Source: Pogonophryne albipinna | Taxonomy: Eukaryota; Chordata; Actinopteri; Perciformes; Artedidraconidae | DNA: 64,000 nt | Direction of reading: 5' to 3' | Assembly: GCA_028583405.1 (NCBI GenBank) | Contig: CM053260.1 | Coordinates: forward strand, 12,918,660-12,982,659 | Translations under genes and position numbers: made by a program | Shown here: one piece after another, positions 1-15,210 of the stretch | How positions within the stretch are numbered: the first letter of the stretch is position 1 | Layout: every line of letters starts with the position of its first letter | Notes under the pieces: generated by a model | Seen by the model: only the letters and a program-made list of their open reading frames with translations | Told to the model about the DNA's origin: nothing | The model's database searches: none

Positions 1-1057
1 TGGAATGGAGCATAGTATGATGAAGTTACATGAAAAGTAAATATTCGAAAGAAGAACAAGTACTTGAAATGCTTGCAGTATTTGACTTAATGTAGTTGCG
101 TTGCTTCACGGCTGAGCTGCAGCAGTGTTTTCATTCACAGAAGTGACTCAGGATCTTGAGCAATGTTGACTCCACAAAAGAGTCAATAAGAAAAGTTAAA
201 TATATAATGATCAACTTAATGCACTTCTTAAACAAAATGTATTTTTGAACAAATAGGAAAGTTGGAATACACTGAAAGCTCACATACTGCACATGCATGA
301 ATACATAATTGAAAGTGAGTAGATTAGTATCCTTAACCAGCTTCAGATTTAGGTCAATGAAATCTGTCAGATGAAACTGCAAAGCTCTGTAAGCTATGCA
401 GGGCTAACCCAGCAGTCTGTAGTACCCTAAAATAAATGTCATGTTGTCTTTCTTTTTGTTTCGACTGAGAGGTCTTTTTCTTTTTTTTCAGGGGCCCAAA
501 CTTGCTGTGTGTTATAGTGTGTGTAGCATATGGCAGTTAGTTTTGTTGTAATTCCTCTATTCAACCACTTTGAAAACAGCATACGCTCAGGACCACACAT
601 TCTTATTTTGCTCGTAATTAATTAGTTTGGAAAGCTGAGTTTCCATAGCTAAGCACACTCAACACCAAATTATTTTACTTCACATGCTTCTCTTTTAAAG
701 GCGCCTAAGAACTGCATAGAGAGATAAGCACTTGAGCCGATGTTCATCTTCCGCTGACACAGCAATGTCACCCTAAAGGTTAGATCACTCCTACACTGAT
801 GTATGTCTGCTTCTCCTCACACCTTTGGATTGCCTAAAAGACTCCTGTCCTTGTGCTCCATTGGCCATTGGGGGTCAGGTGGGCAGAGGATGCCCGAAAT
901 CCTCTCCTAAGACGAGAACACTCAAACAGTCTCCAGTGTTCTCCAGTGCTGAAGGCAGTTGACAAAACTGTTGAGATATTAGGCAATCATCTTGGACCAA
1001 CTTCCATTTCCTGACACTTGGCTTTGAGCAGAGGGGCCCAAGCAGGGAAAAAGCAGG
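1..1057. other. Upstream non-coding region of gnat1
   Basis: No convincing coding exon, RNA gene or transposon is visible on either strand. The open frames here are short, lack homology that I recognise and have no splice-compatible neighbours. The last 300 bases presumably contain the gnat1 promoter and 5' UTR; the only motif I would single out is the NRL/MARE-like site listed separately. Confidence 0.5.
752..764 (+). promoter_or_regulatory. NRL/MARE-like site upstream of gnat1
   Basis: The sequence CGCTGACACAGCA lies about 295 bases upstream of the gnat1 start codon. It matches the 13-base Maf recognition element TGCTGACTCAGCA at 11 of 13 positions, with both half-sites nearly intact. NRL, a Maf-family factor, is the known driver of rod-specific genes including transducin alpha. 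Function here is inferred from the motif and its position only. Confidence 0.35.
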
Positions 1058-3547
<2,490 letters not shown>

Positions 3548-4420
3548 AAACCAGGTTGAGAAACACAATGAAGGTGAGGTACGTTTGCACTGTATCGTGA
3601 AAGTGTTCCAGAGTCTCTTTTGGACCAGCTTATAAGCAGTGTCACTTTCTTTCTTTTTTACAGGGTGATGCAGCCCTGTCACATTCCACAAATCCCCTCT
3701 GCATTCAAACTGAAGCCTGAAAATGAAAACTGTTCTCTATATCCATCAAACACACAAACAAATCAATTCACTGTGTTCAAAACTAAGTTGTAGCTTTGAC
3801 CAACGACTGAGACGAGAAGACAGCTCTTCAGTTAGAAAATCATGTGCAGATTTCAGATGAGTTACATTTTTCTTTCTGTATTTTGACTTTTCTCCTGAAT
3901 CTCTTGAGATTGTCTATTCAATATTTTGTTAAGAAATCAAAAGCGTATAGTTCTGCATAAAATGAAGGATGTAAAAAAAAAAGCTGTCGGTCCAATGCAC
4001 CTGTGTTGCAATACCTGGTCAGAAAACAGAAAGCCCCTCCAGATGCAGATTTTTCCAAAACTAGTAGCTTTTATGTACAGGAACTCTGCAGCACAATCTG
4101 AGACACAGTTCAAACAGGTTAACATTTTTATTTTTTAAGTTAAGAGTTAGATCATATGATATTGAAATAGTTGGAAAGGGCTAGTGTACATAATTAAACT
4201 GTTTTCTAATGGGAAATTCATGAAGTGTGTTGAAACCATGTGGATTTGTAACACTGCTGAATGGAAGCTTAGCTGTCATACACTTCAACCTTAAAATTAC
4301 TTTCTAAAAGACCAATGTTTGTAAACTCTAAAAGCTTCACCATTAAACCTATTAAAGCTTCTGTAGAAAACTGAGTTGTTTTCCATTTTTCACAAATAAA
4401 AACCAACACAGAAATGTCTT
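3548..4420 (+). other. gnat1: Probable gnat1 3' UTR with a possible small intron
   Basis: Non-coding sequence follows the gnat1 stop. A good donor (AAG/GTGAGG, intron starting at 3574) and a good acceptor with a long pyrimidine tract (ending at 3663) would define a 90-base intron in the 3' UTR. An AATAAA signal at 4395-4400 is a plausible polyadenylation site. On the opposite strand another AATAAA reads at 4441-4436, so the two convergent genes may end very close together. Limits are inferred. Confidence 0.4.
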
Positions 4421-6410
4421 GTTCATAATCGGTCTTTTATTAGTTTCATAGAATGTTTCAGTTTCATTTTCAACAATTATTAAACCACTATTATTCTGAA
4501 TGGAAGAGCTTCTACCTTTAATAATATTATAGTTTGACATTTTGGATAAAACATTAGTTTGCTTTTGTTGAGAAAGTTTGCTGAGAACTTCAATAATATG
4601 TTTGGCAAATTTCACAATACAGCCGACAGCTGGTTACTGCTGTAGCTTAGCACAAAGACTGAAAATAGAGGGAAGAAGCTAGCCTGGCTCTGTCCACTTA
4701 TCAAAGTATCATCTCTAATGCTCTCTAGTTACTACATACAATATCTAGATTGTTTGTAGGCTACCAGATTAATTTCTATCAATTTGTATGTCTTGAGCTA
4801 ATCCAAACTAACACCATACGTCTGAACAGAGCATCAGCATGCCAGATTCCTGCAGGACCTGCTTATGTATCTGCTATTTCTGAGCCACAAACAGATGTGA
4901 ATTTTGATGCTTCCAAATCATTTGTAGAACAACAATGGTATCAGTTAGTATCAATACTTTCCTCTAACACTCAGCAAGAAAGTGAACTCTCAAAATGTTA
5001 CAATCTTTTTTAAGCTATACTGAAACAAAGGGGTGATGTCAGCTAATTAAAAATAATTCACTCCTATAGCAAACACTTGAGAATATAAACAGCTGTCTCC
5101 CAAAGCCAGAAGAAAGATGCCGATGCTACGATGTTATCGAGCCATGCCGCCTGCAGCTCTGCTGAGCAGACACTCTGCATGTTTGGCACAACATGTCCAG
5201 GAGGGATACATGAGTAGAGCTGTTCAGGAATCGTCACACACTTTTCTTTGTGTGGAACAATAATGAATATTCACAGTACAACTGTACTTCAGTTTGTTGT
5301 GTTCATTTGTTGACCTCAGAAAACCAAGTTGGAAGATTTGCAATATAAATTAAATACCAAAGACTATCCTAAAACATTAGGCAACAACAATTTAAGAAAG
5401 TTTTGTTTTTCTAAGAAAGCAATCCTTGATTTAAGTTTTTCCGTTAAACCCTGAGTTCTTACCACATGATAATTAATAGGCATTATGATGTGCAATTATG
5501 AAACAGAAAGACAAAAAAGCTAATTCCATCGACAATAATCTCTGCAGGAGAGTCTGTGAACTAAAGATGGCTGACATTAAAAAAAAAGACACCGTATGGC
5601 TTGTTTGTGTATTTAAAAAAGAAAGAAAACAAGAGTTAAATGTCATGATAATTAGTGTAAAACTGTACATACACATGGAATGACATCTATTGTGCAATAT
5701 CAACAATGGCCTCAAAGAATACTTGACAATGGTATCCACCAAAACATTTGCTGCATTCAGGAAGACCATGGAAAAACTGAAGGCACTTTAAAAACTGCGA
5801 GATTCATCCTGAGCCTCTCTCTGTCATTAACTGTGAATGAGCAGCCCTTATTTAAAAGCACGCATCTAGTCTAGAGGATATTTGGCAAGGAGGCACTAAT
5901 CATCATGTTGAGAGAGACGGGAGGTGAGTGGCTTAATATTTTACATACGTGTGGCTAGATGGCACTTTAACCCAAAACACATCATGACTCACAGCTCAGC
6001 TGTTATTTCAAATATGCATACAATCACACACACATTTACACACTCATACCTGAACCAATCCCTAAAAAGACAAAAAGCACACCAGTAATTCTAAAATCCA
6101 CTTTTGAAGTTTGTCACCAGGCAATAAGTGACTGAGCATGACTCCTCATCTTCCAGAAAAAAAGTTGTTCACAGTTGTCGACCACATGCTCCTTCACCAA
6201 AGAGCGGAAACACCCACACACACTTTAAAGAAATACAGCAAGTGATCAATCTGCTTTCTCAGGTTTCCCTTAGTGTCTGGATCCAGAGCAGTGGAACAAA
6301 ATGGGACGAGGATTTGGACCAACAGTGGATCCTCTTTAACCTCACCTGCGCCTGAGGGGGGGTGAACTGATGGCCTGTTTATGTAAAAGTCACTGAATGC
6401 ATCTTCTCAC
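4421..6410. other. Convergent intergenic region, includes edem1 3' UTR
   Basis: The region lies between the gnat1 and edem1 3' ends. It contains a dispersed-repeat copy (4625-4960) and presumably the edem1 3' UTR just below 6411, whose length cannot be fixed. Short open frames are isolated and I found nothing gene-like in them. Confidence 0.45.
4625..4960 (+). repeat. Dispersed repeat, copy 1 (of 2)
   Basis: The stretch from about 4718 to 4953 is closely matched, in the same orientation, by 7296-7532 in an edem1 intron. The preceding bases (around 4634-4717) carry a short motif family that I associate with common interspersed repeats of teleosts. Neither copy has clear terminal repeats, so the class (SINE, MITE or other) is left open. 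Confidence 0.55.
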
Positions 6411-9400
6411 TCAGAAAAGTCCCACCATGTGATCAATCTGCCTCATGTACACACTCTTTAACGGCAGAGTGTACCGTCGCTCCTCTGGGATCCTGTTGCA
6501 CTGAGAGAGTGAAAAAGAAGAAGGTTGGTATATGATGGCCGTGATACAGAAAAAGGATGTTTTTTTCCCCTCTATTTATAGAATCCATTTAAAGTTCAAT
6601 TTCCGAGAATTAAGTTGAACTCTCAGTTTATGATCTAATGCTAATATTTTTTCTTTATTAGCTTTCTCATTTTATTTGTATCTGCACTGTCACTTTGCTA
6701 TTGTAACACTGTACACTTCTGCACTCTGGGACACATAAGGGAGACCTAATTCTGATTACGACAAATAATATTTGTATTCCCTTGCAATAATATTTAAAGT
6801 ATGACTTTACTCTTTTACTTTGATTTTATTCTCGACATTTTCACTTTATTCTCATGCAATTATGCCTGGCTCTAATACTCTTTTCTAAGAAAGAAATCTT
6901 AATACATTTTAAGTCAAGAATGACACTGAAAATAGTGAATAGTGGGTTGGGTGAAGATGATTCCTTACATTGCTGTTGTTGCTCTGTGGTGGTTTCCGGT
7001 TGTTTGGCTTTTGCTCGGCCAGCACTGCCTCTTCACAAGGAAACTCATCATCCCACTGTTTCTCCCTGAAGCGCTTATCTATAGGCACAATGTGACCCTC
7101 TGTGGTGAAGATGTACTTGTTATCGGATTTGTGAAGTGGGTTGTCCTCATCAAACAGCTGCAACGAAAGACAGAGATTGTTGTCTATAGGACCAAAAGAG
7201 GGCGACGGGGGACTGACATTCATAGTGTGAAAACATGTAGAGGGAATGCTATGGTGTTCTTAGTAACGCATTTTTTAAAACAAATAATTTCTTTAATGCT
7301 CTATAGGTATTACATACAACATATAGATTGTTTGTAGGCTACCAGATCAATTCCTATCCATTTGTATGTCTTGAGCTAATCCAAACTAACACCATACGTC
7401 TGAACAGAGCATCAGCGTGCCAGATCCCTGCAGGACCTGCTTATTTATCTGCTATTTCTGAGCCACAAACAGCTGTGAATTGTGATGCTTCCAACTCATT
7501 CGTAGAACAACAATGGCATCAATTGGTATTTTTCTGTTTTCAGCTGGTCAAGTATTTAGATGAAAATACCACTAGGTTTGAGGATGCCAACATTGGAAAT
7601 TGTGACATCATTTACATCAATTGCAGCTGTAAGGGAAACTTCTGCAGCAATGGAGAGTCAGAGAGTTGGAGCTTTGATGTCAAACACTGATAGTTTATTA
7701 CAAGTATCGGCCAGAGAATTCATATCACAAGTCACAGAGCAGCCAGAGATTCTGACTGCCCTGGTGGGTTGCCATGTCAAACCTGCCAAGCCTCTCTCTA
7801 GATATACCTTTTAACTAGTTTACAGAGAGTTAATCCACATATTGGGGGATGGTACGTAAACACCTAGGAACACTGGAGATATCGCCAACATCTGTAAATA
7901 CTGAATCACTTGTCTGTGGTGCTTAGAAGCCAGCGTTCTCACAGTCCTAAAACCCTCTGTGACCGATAGGTCAGGCCATAAAACTGGTAATGTCAACAAT
8001 AGCTGAGACTTCCCATTCCTTAAGACAGATACCAGATTCAGGGTTGGTCGTAAACGTCAACACACAGAAAAGGTTAAATATCTAGAAGTAAAGACAGAAA
8101 TATTCTTTGACAGCAGCAATCATTTAAAATGTAAGAATATTACGAAATGTGGTTGCAGTTAAGAAATAGTAGCACTCACTTGCACTCAAGTCTTTAAAGT
8201 CTTTATTTCAATAGCTTCTTATAAAAACAACATTCAGCTGTAACTCACCAGGTAAAGGTATTTGCACGTCTCACTGAGGAAGAAGCTCTCCATGCGATCC
8301 TCTTTGGATTTGTCCACAACATGGTGGAGAGTGGCATACCCACATCTGCAAATCAGCTAAAAGTATCAAAGCATTGTGAAGCTCAAACAAATAAAATATA
8401 TATGTATGTGTCTATATTGTATAGAGTATATCTTTTTGTTACACACTTGACTTTGGCATTTTTCTCAAGGCTCTGAAGAATATCCATTCCAACATGCAAA
8501 TAAAAAGGATTTTTGGTCGCCTGTTGGGAAGAGAAGAAGAATAACTTTTGAGTGAAGTATAACAAACCACCGCCACCAATGCTGCGTTACAACAGGCAAG
8601 TAAATGTTACCTGGTACAGCAGATATGTTGACTCCACCAGCTCCGGTCTCAGAGGATAGAAGAGCACATCGGGCGCCTGCAGCTGCCAGTTGTATCTCTC
8701 CGGCAGAGCCCCAAAGCGTTTCCAGATGGCATAGTAGAAGGCGTGCAGGCAGATTGCATTATCAACATCCCCATTCAGCACCTACAACACCCACAACAAC
8801 ACCTAACTTTAGTTGTTGCAACAACACATATTTTAGACTTATATATAAGACCTGGCAAAGCTGTAATCTCACCTGCAGCCCAGGAAAGAAGGCCTGAAGG
8901 GAGTCGATCCAGGTGTTCATTATCTCACCACTGAACATGTTGACGTTGACATAAAGAGGCGGGTCGCCCTCTCCTTCATTACATGACTCTCTCCTGGAGA
9001 AACACAGAGCCAGAAAAGGGGTTCACAATTTGTCCTATTAAGCATGGAACTACATAAAAATGATGCCACTATATTATTCTGATCCAAAGTATCAAAATGT
9101 GCTATTTGAACTACTAAAATATGTATTAAAACATACTTGAATAACTTTGCTTTACATTTTGTTAAGAAAACATGATTTATTCAATCACAGATAGGACACA
9201 CTTTTTTTTAAATTAACATCCTTTTTTTTTTGAAAAACAAGACAAAGGACAATCATAAATAAGATAATCATAAAGCATATATTTTGATAGCATCAAAGTG
9301 TAAGTCTGTCCTTTCTTACTGTACATGATAATTCCTGTATTTCTTTTAGTCTGGCTCTATTTTTCACTTCTCGATGATAACAACTTGTGTGAGGATGCTC

Positions 9401-12400
9401 AGAATTATACAGATAATGGAAATTCATCAGGATCGTATTTCTAAATCATAATGTACATCTAAGTTGTGTATGATTGCTTTTATCATCAATATCCTAATCA
9501 TATGTTTTTACTGTAGATTTGAATGGCCCACACTGCAACAGCTTCATTCTGCCACTGACCAGCTAAACTAGATTGGTTTAGGTTATGTTCATTGCTCAAT
9601 GGCAACTCAGTGGTGGCTGATGTTGAAGTAAGTGTTAGGATTCCTAATTCAGCTTTCCACATCCTCCAGCAAGACAAGCAACACTGGAAACTATGAGCAG
9701 TTTTATTTTCTCTTTGTTTTGCCACTTATGGATAGAGATTAATGTAAATAGCTGAGATAGTTACTGGTTTCAAAACCAACTTCTTGTGAAGCTCCCTAAA
9801 GCCACCAACACTCAAATGCACATGTGTCACATTCAGTGTGAGACTCACCCTCTCCTCATGTGGTTCTGAATGCTCTCGTAAGAATCTTGGAACATCCTGT
9901 GGTCCTCTTTTTCACCAAAAAGGATGTATGATTTGAGCAGATACTCATAGAAGGAGTCCATACCAGCTCCCAGACCACTCTGCTTGCCAACCCACTGACC
10001 TGTTTGGATATTTACTACATTCCCTGGAGAAGAACAATGATATATTATTATAGGCATCATGTTTAAATGTAGTAGACCCAACCATGCTGGATAGAAACTT
10101 TAGAAATAAAGGAGAAAACATTTTTTCTTGCCAGTGCTTACCTAGTAGACCGGTCTCGTTGCTCCTCAGGCTCCACAGCGCTCTGACAGCTCGCCTGGCC
10201 ACCCACTCAAATGTGGAGTCTCCAATCAAGCGACTTAAAATCCCAAACTCCACCAGCAGGGAGCCGGCTCCTGCAGTGCAGGTCTCATTGATGCTATCAG
10301 AAGGAACGCCAGTCTTCAGGTTCACCTGCATTTTAATGGAGACACAAATGAATCAAGATGATGAGTGACATTTCAAGTTTCAAGGCTGTGTGCATAGCTA
10401 CAGTGTAGTTATGACAATGAAAATCTTAGGTCACAGGCTCCTCCAACAGGGCAACACAATAAAACAGATAATAGTGCAAGTAAATAAAATAGAATAGAAA
10501 CAGAATATAATAGAAACTGTGCAGAATAGTCTACAGTAATTGGAAAATTGATATATTATATATATATATATATATATATGAGTTGCAAACCGATGAATGT
10601 TATGTATGTTCTTTCAAAAGTTCAAGTGTTTAATATTCTTATGGCCTGTGGGATGAAACTGTCTGTCTGGTGGTTTTAGACCTCATGCTGCTCATTCATT
10701 CTTTCAGTGTGGTTTGTGGGGGGGGTCATGCTACTTCACTCACATGATACCTACTTTAGGTAGCTCGATCATGACTGTTCATGTAACTTTTCTGTGTATA
10801 CTTTGGGGTTGCACAATTATTGGAAATGTTGAATATCAGTATGGACGTGCAATATCCAATCGCAGTAAGTACAGTATTTGGCAGGTATATATGTCAAAAT
10901 ATCATTTATTATGTGTATTGTGGTTCTGCAGAGAATGAAAGATCCTTGCTCGGTTCATATCCTCTAAAATTATATTTGAACATATTCTTTATTGATGATC
11001 ATTTACCAATAATTGTCTTTCTTACATCACAATTGGAATATTTATCAAAACAATAAAAACTATTTTGTTTTACAAATGGTGCAGCCCTGTCACACCAGCA
11101 GGTAACATTTAAACAGTCATTTTAATTTTCCGGTCTCACTCACCCTGGGGTAAGGGATGCCTGTGAGGGTGTTCTCAAAGGCCGGCAGCAAGCGGACAGC
11201 CAGGTCATGAGCCAAGTGAAGAAGCTCATTATCGTAACCCTCATAGTCGACCTTTCCAAACGGATGTTTGGGGTCAGTCAGCAAGATGTGAGACGAGATA
11301 AGGCTTCCCAGGATCCTTCAAGGGAAAAGACAAATATAAAATCGGGATTCAACACAGAAAGAGATTATGAAAAAGAAGATTACAATTTATTTTCAATTTA
11401 TTACAATTTATTTTCTTATAATTATATTCGTTTTGCTTTTACAATTAAAGGTGACGTATTGATGGGTCTGTTTCTAAATAAAGGTGACGTATTAATGGGT
11501 CTGTTTCTAAAGTTTAAACATTGAAGACATTTTAATTTTAGTGTAACCTTATTGAATACATAAAGAAAATCAATCTACTATACGATAATACTTTAATGAT
11601 CAAGTCTGAAATTTGACTTGCATCACAGCAACTCCATTTGTAACATCAACATGGACAAATATCAAGACACAATACATGAAAAAAATCTAATCAATCTGAA
11701 ATGGTAATTTCAGTTTAGTGTAGTTCTGGGTTTTTAGTCTTACAATATTTGTGTATTTTAACCTTGCCTTTTTTAATAATAAAATAGCTTGAGAAGGTTT
11801 TATACTGAAATCTAAACACCTAAAAAGCAAATAATGCTCTTGTGTGTTGAATTAAGAATCAAACCTGACCTACAGCATGCTAGGCATAATCTGTACGAGT
11901 CTTAAAATAGAAATATTTGTACCTGATGTTTGCCTCAAAAACTTGCACGGTTGAGTCCTTGTCAAAAGATACAGTATCTATAACCAGCTTGACAGCTTTC
12001 TGGAACTCGGTCACATTTCCGAGCACCTGTAGAGAAACACAACATTATGTAACCACAGTATACTGTATGAACAGAACTGTTTAAACACATATCTACTGAA
12101 TGACTTTCAGACATTCAATTTTTATCATTGTGGATGGCAACTATTGTAAAAAAGCTCAAATTATTAATGTTTGCCATCAAGTTAGAACTCCATAAAAAGA
12201 GTTAGTTTATTTAACTGTGAATGAACAGAGAAAAGATGGTTGTACTTTAGAAGTCCCCATGTACTGTCAGTTTCAGGGCTGACACAGTGACACACAATTA
12301 TGGCAGAAAACACATCACTTACACACAGGAAGAGCTAACCACTGTGCCACCAAATGTAGTCCAAAACACTGCTTTATGAAAAACAGGTGTTGTTATAACC

Positions 12401-14417
12401 ACGGGGGAAAACATTTTGTACTATATCAATTCCTTTAAGCTGCTTTATTATCGCCTAATTAAAAAGGAGTATATTATCATTTGCCAGTACTAATTACTGG
12501 GTCAAATTGTTTTATCATCCTGCACTGATTCTATTTCTGTTCTCGAGTCTTATCGGTGAGAAAGCAATGAGAAAGAAACACTCTGCTGACTTTGCAGTGT
12601 ACTACTGTAATACATTAAGACAGTAAACCTTACCAGCAGGGTGTCCAAGGTGTCAATCAGAGTAAGGGAGTAATTCCCTAAGACGTCATTTATGTTGATG
12701 TTAGAGCTGAAATTAAAGAAGTGAAACAGACATAGTGGTGTCATTGCAAAAGAGAACCAAATAATTAACAGACGATAAAAACAGAGAGTTAATCTTAAAT
12801 TCAACGAGGAAAGGTGTATTTTTACGTCTGTAATGGAAACTTCTTTTTTGTCAATCACATCCCAATGGATACACACATTTAAGTAAACATGCGTCCTCAT
12901 AGAGAAGAGTCCGGTTAAAACCTGCATGTTGTTCTCTAATTTGTAGAAACAAATACAGACCTGCATTTTACATGTCAAATTAGCATCTGTTAAAACATGA
13001 GCTAATTTAACATATATTCTCTTTTTTTCTATTACACACGCTTTAATCCTAACTGGATTAGTATCACATTGTATAGAAACAGGACAACAGTTGAATCCGA
13101 AAGGCTCAGATAAAAGAGGGGGAATTAAACTTTTGGAAGATATTGGAATTCTAGTCTTTCGGTTTCAATTTAACAATGTGCATCTTTTAACTCCACTGGG
13201 CGATAAAAAAAACTGGGTAATGGGCTTTAGAAATACTTTCAATGCTTTCTGAATGTATTTATCCGTTTTGTCTTAGGTTGAGTTTGATGTTTGAAAGTCC
13301 CAAGTAGTTAATAAACAATGATCTTTATTTGATCTTTCAAGTCATTTTTTACGAGAATATTTACTGGTTACAGCTTGACACATTTTATATTTGCTGGTTT
13401 TCTATGACTTTTGAGGAAATAACCAGATAACGGTTAGTTTTACTTCTGGTTTTACTCAACTTTGATAGAGCAAACTATAGTCTGATATTCAGACTATAAT
13501 ACAAAATAACAGTTTATTGTAGCCCTTATGTTTGGTCGTTTTTTCCTTCTCCACATTCATTAGATTTCATATTTCCATTAAGCCTTACAACTTAAATATA
13601 TAAAGTGATAAAGATGATCAACAGAAACCCCCTAGACCCCATTAAGATCCCTTTAGTGATTGCTGGATCCCAGTTTGGGACATACTGGACTGTCCCATAT
13701 AAAAGTGTCTGAAACATAACCTGTTCATGACTGGGCAGCAGTGGACAGCAGGATTTTACAACATGCTAATATGATAACAAAGTGCATGCAAATAGTACAC
13801 TATGCAGTGGACAGTTAGGATGTAAATGAGTGTCCTGCAGGCTGTACTGTACAGGTGCCAGTCAGTTCAGGGTGTAACCAAATACTTAAAATTAAAGAAC
13901 AAAATGAACCAGCCGGTGCAAACAGAGGACATCTTTAAATGACTCACGGGTTTAGCACGTCTGGTCCCCTTCCTTCACAGTCAATGGGATTCAGCTCGTC
14001 CTCGGGAAAAGCGTATTTCATGTAGTTGTCATACCCGAAATAAAACATTTCTTTGGCCATGTCCTTCATTTTTGCTTTCAGAGTGTCCGGGAAGGAGCTG
14101 TATCTGCGGGAGTACTCGTCCCTGTTGCTGTCGAAGAAGCTCAGGTAGGATCTCTCGGGAGACCCCTCTCCAACCTTTGCACAGGTGGTCGCCACCTCTT
14201 CATGTCTGTGGACATGTACTCGTTGAGACCACGAGTTACGCCTCGGGTCGGTCCCTTTTTCATCCCCGAATAACAAGTCTAATTTGTGTAGACTGAAGCT
14301 GAGTGGGAAGTTGAATCCCCAGCTAACGTTAGGACCGAGTCCAAAGGCTAGCCAAATAACACAGCTGAAGGAAAGTCTCAATACGACCAAGCCAACAACT
14401 ATTGACCTCCATTGCAT
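6411..14417 (-). CDS. edem1: ER degradation-enhancing alpha-mannosidase-like protein 1, 12 coding exons
   Basis: EDEM1 acts in the ER lumen, trimming or recognising mannose on misfolded glycoproteins and handing them to ER-associated degradation. Coding exons, 5' to 3' on the minus strand, are 14417-13948, 12706-12634, 12026-11923, 11315-11144, 10325-10142, 10023-9849, 8993-8873, 8781-8611, 8520-8447, 8345-8249, 7157-6969 and 6500-6411. All junctions are GT-AG and the joined frame is 639 codons plus TGA, against 657 in human. The start opens with MQWRS and a hydrophobic signal/anchor segment (about residues 5-27). The variable linker is followed by a GH47 domain from about residue 125, with FGYDNYM and the acidic PEDELNP near 141, [55 protein letters not shown] and the calcium-site TTEGH at 565-569. 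The C-terminus ends in [12 protein letters not shown]. Intron 10 (7158-8248) contains a solo LTR. Confidence 0.95.
7296..7532 (+). repeat. Dispersed repeat, copy 2 in edem1 intron 10
   Basis: Same repeat as around 4718-4953, direct orientation, with scattered substitutions. The open frames across both copies align residue by residue in places (for example ending around EQQW.QLV), but many substitutions change residues, so I treat this as repeat homology and not as an exon. Confidence 0.55.
7628..8112 (-). mobile_element. Solo LTR in edem1 intron 10
   Basis: The element begins TGTAAGGG and ends TTTGACA in plus-strand terms, so it is bounded by TG...CA. It is flanked on both sides by the 5-base direct repeat GCAGC (7623-7627 and 8113-8117). 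On the minus strand it matches the LTRs of the 21.7-58.4 kb array (same ends, same central CGTTTACGACCAACCCTGA segment). It is about 485 bases against 370-401 in the array, with an extra central stretch of roughly 80-130 bases. It lies in the sense orientation of edem1. Confidence 0.85.
10551..10579. repeat. AT microsatellite in edem1 intron 4
   Basis: Nearly pure TA dinucleotide run between edem1 exons 4 and 5. Confidence 0.85.
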
Positions 14418-14639
14418 ATTTGCCCCGGGTCGATCTTAAAACGCATAATTTAAGTCCACACAAGTCAGAGGTAAGACGAATATGACATATTCCGTTAGTC
14501 AGGCTATAGCTACAAGCACCGATGGGTTGTGGCATGGATGTATAATAAGAGGGTTGTGGTGATTCCGCCCATGTCTGTACACTTCCTGTCAACAGACCGG
14601 CGCCTCCCAAATCCTGAGCTGTGATTGGGTGTTCTCTCG

Positions 14640-14647
14640 TGACGTCA
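14640..14647. promoter_or_regulatory. CRE/ATF-type palindrome TGACGTCA in the edem1 promoter
   Basis: Perfect 8-base palindrome about 225 bases upstream of the edem1 start codon. It is the consensus for CREB/ATF-family bZIP dimers and overlaps in core with sites bound by ATF6/XBP1. Confidence 0.5.
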
Positions 14648-14719
14648 TGCAAGGTTTTGAATTCGTCCTATGATTGGTCACAGGGCTGTCAATCTCCTGG
14701 CTGCATTCCGTGGCAGACC

Positions 14720-14726
14720 TGACGTG
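14720..14726 (+). promoter_or_regulatory. UPRE-like TGACGTG core upstream of edem1
   Basis: TGACGTG is the core of the unfolded-protein-response element bound by XBP1/ATF6. EDEM1 is an established IRE1-XBP1 target in vertebrates. The site lies about 305 bases upstream of the edem1 start codon. Confidence 0.5.
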
Positions 14727-14744
14727 TCTTAATAAACTGCTGCA

Positions 14745-14763
14745 CCAATAAGAAACAGCCACA
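14745..14763 (+). promoter_or_regulatory. ERSE-like element CCAAT-N9-CCACA upstream of edem1
   Basis: CCAAT is followed after exactly nine bases by CCACA. The ER stress response element is CCAAT-N9-CCACG, so only the last base differs. It lies about 330 bases upstream of the edem1 start. Such elements work in either orientation with NF-Y on the CCAAT and ATF6/XBP1 on the second half. Confidence 0.55.
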
Positions 14764-15210
14764 AGTGAGACCCGTTCAGGGGCACAGAGCTTTGAAATCG
14801 AAACTTGGTTTGGGTAGGTATTAGGCATATATTGCTCCTTACGTGCATAGGTTCAAGTATATAGTGTATATAAATATTAATGTGTCACTGATAATAATCC
14901 TTTATTGTGTAGGGTTGAAATATTTAGACCAATTCAATGTTAATGCACTTAACTGGGAACATTGTTCTTGAAACGATCGTGCCAGTAAGGCTCCACAGAG
15001 TCAAGAGCCATCTTTACCCCACATTGTCAAAACAAGGATATGCACAATACTAAGTTCCTGGGACGAGCTCATTCTTAATATTTTGCATTTTTTTTATGTT
15101 ATGTATTGCACTAGTGGTAGCCTACTCCAGTAATAACAAGCTAACATTTGTTAGTCTAATATTTGACGAAAGACGTATTTCTCACTGTAACGTTCGTTTC
15201 AATTGCAACT

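Larger units (their letters stand above)
14418..15149. other. edem1 5' flank and unique DNA before the repeat block
   Basis: Contains the edem1 promoter elements listed separately and extra CCAAT boxes in both orientations (near 14625 and 14671). From about 14,830 onward it is AT-rich with nothing recognisable until homology to the repeat module begins at about 15,150. Confidence 0.5.

Noticed and set aside
4352..5013. Two 87-aa frames in the gnat1-edem1 interval
   Set aside because: One is AT-rich and has no support; the other lies in a dispersed repeat that recurs in an edem1 intron.
6942..7337. 131-aa plus-strand ORF
   Set aside because: It is antisense to edem1 exon 11 and runs into intron sequence.
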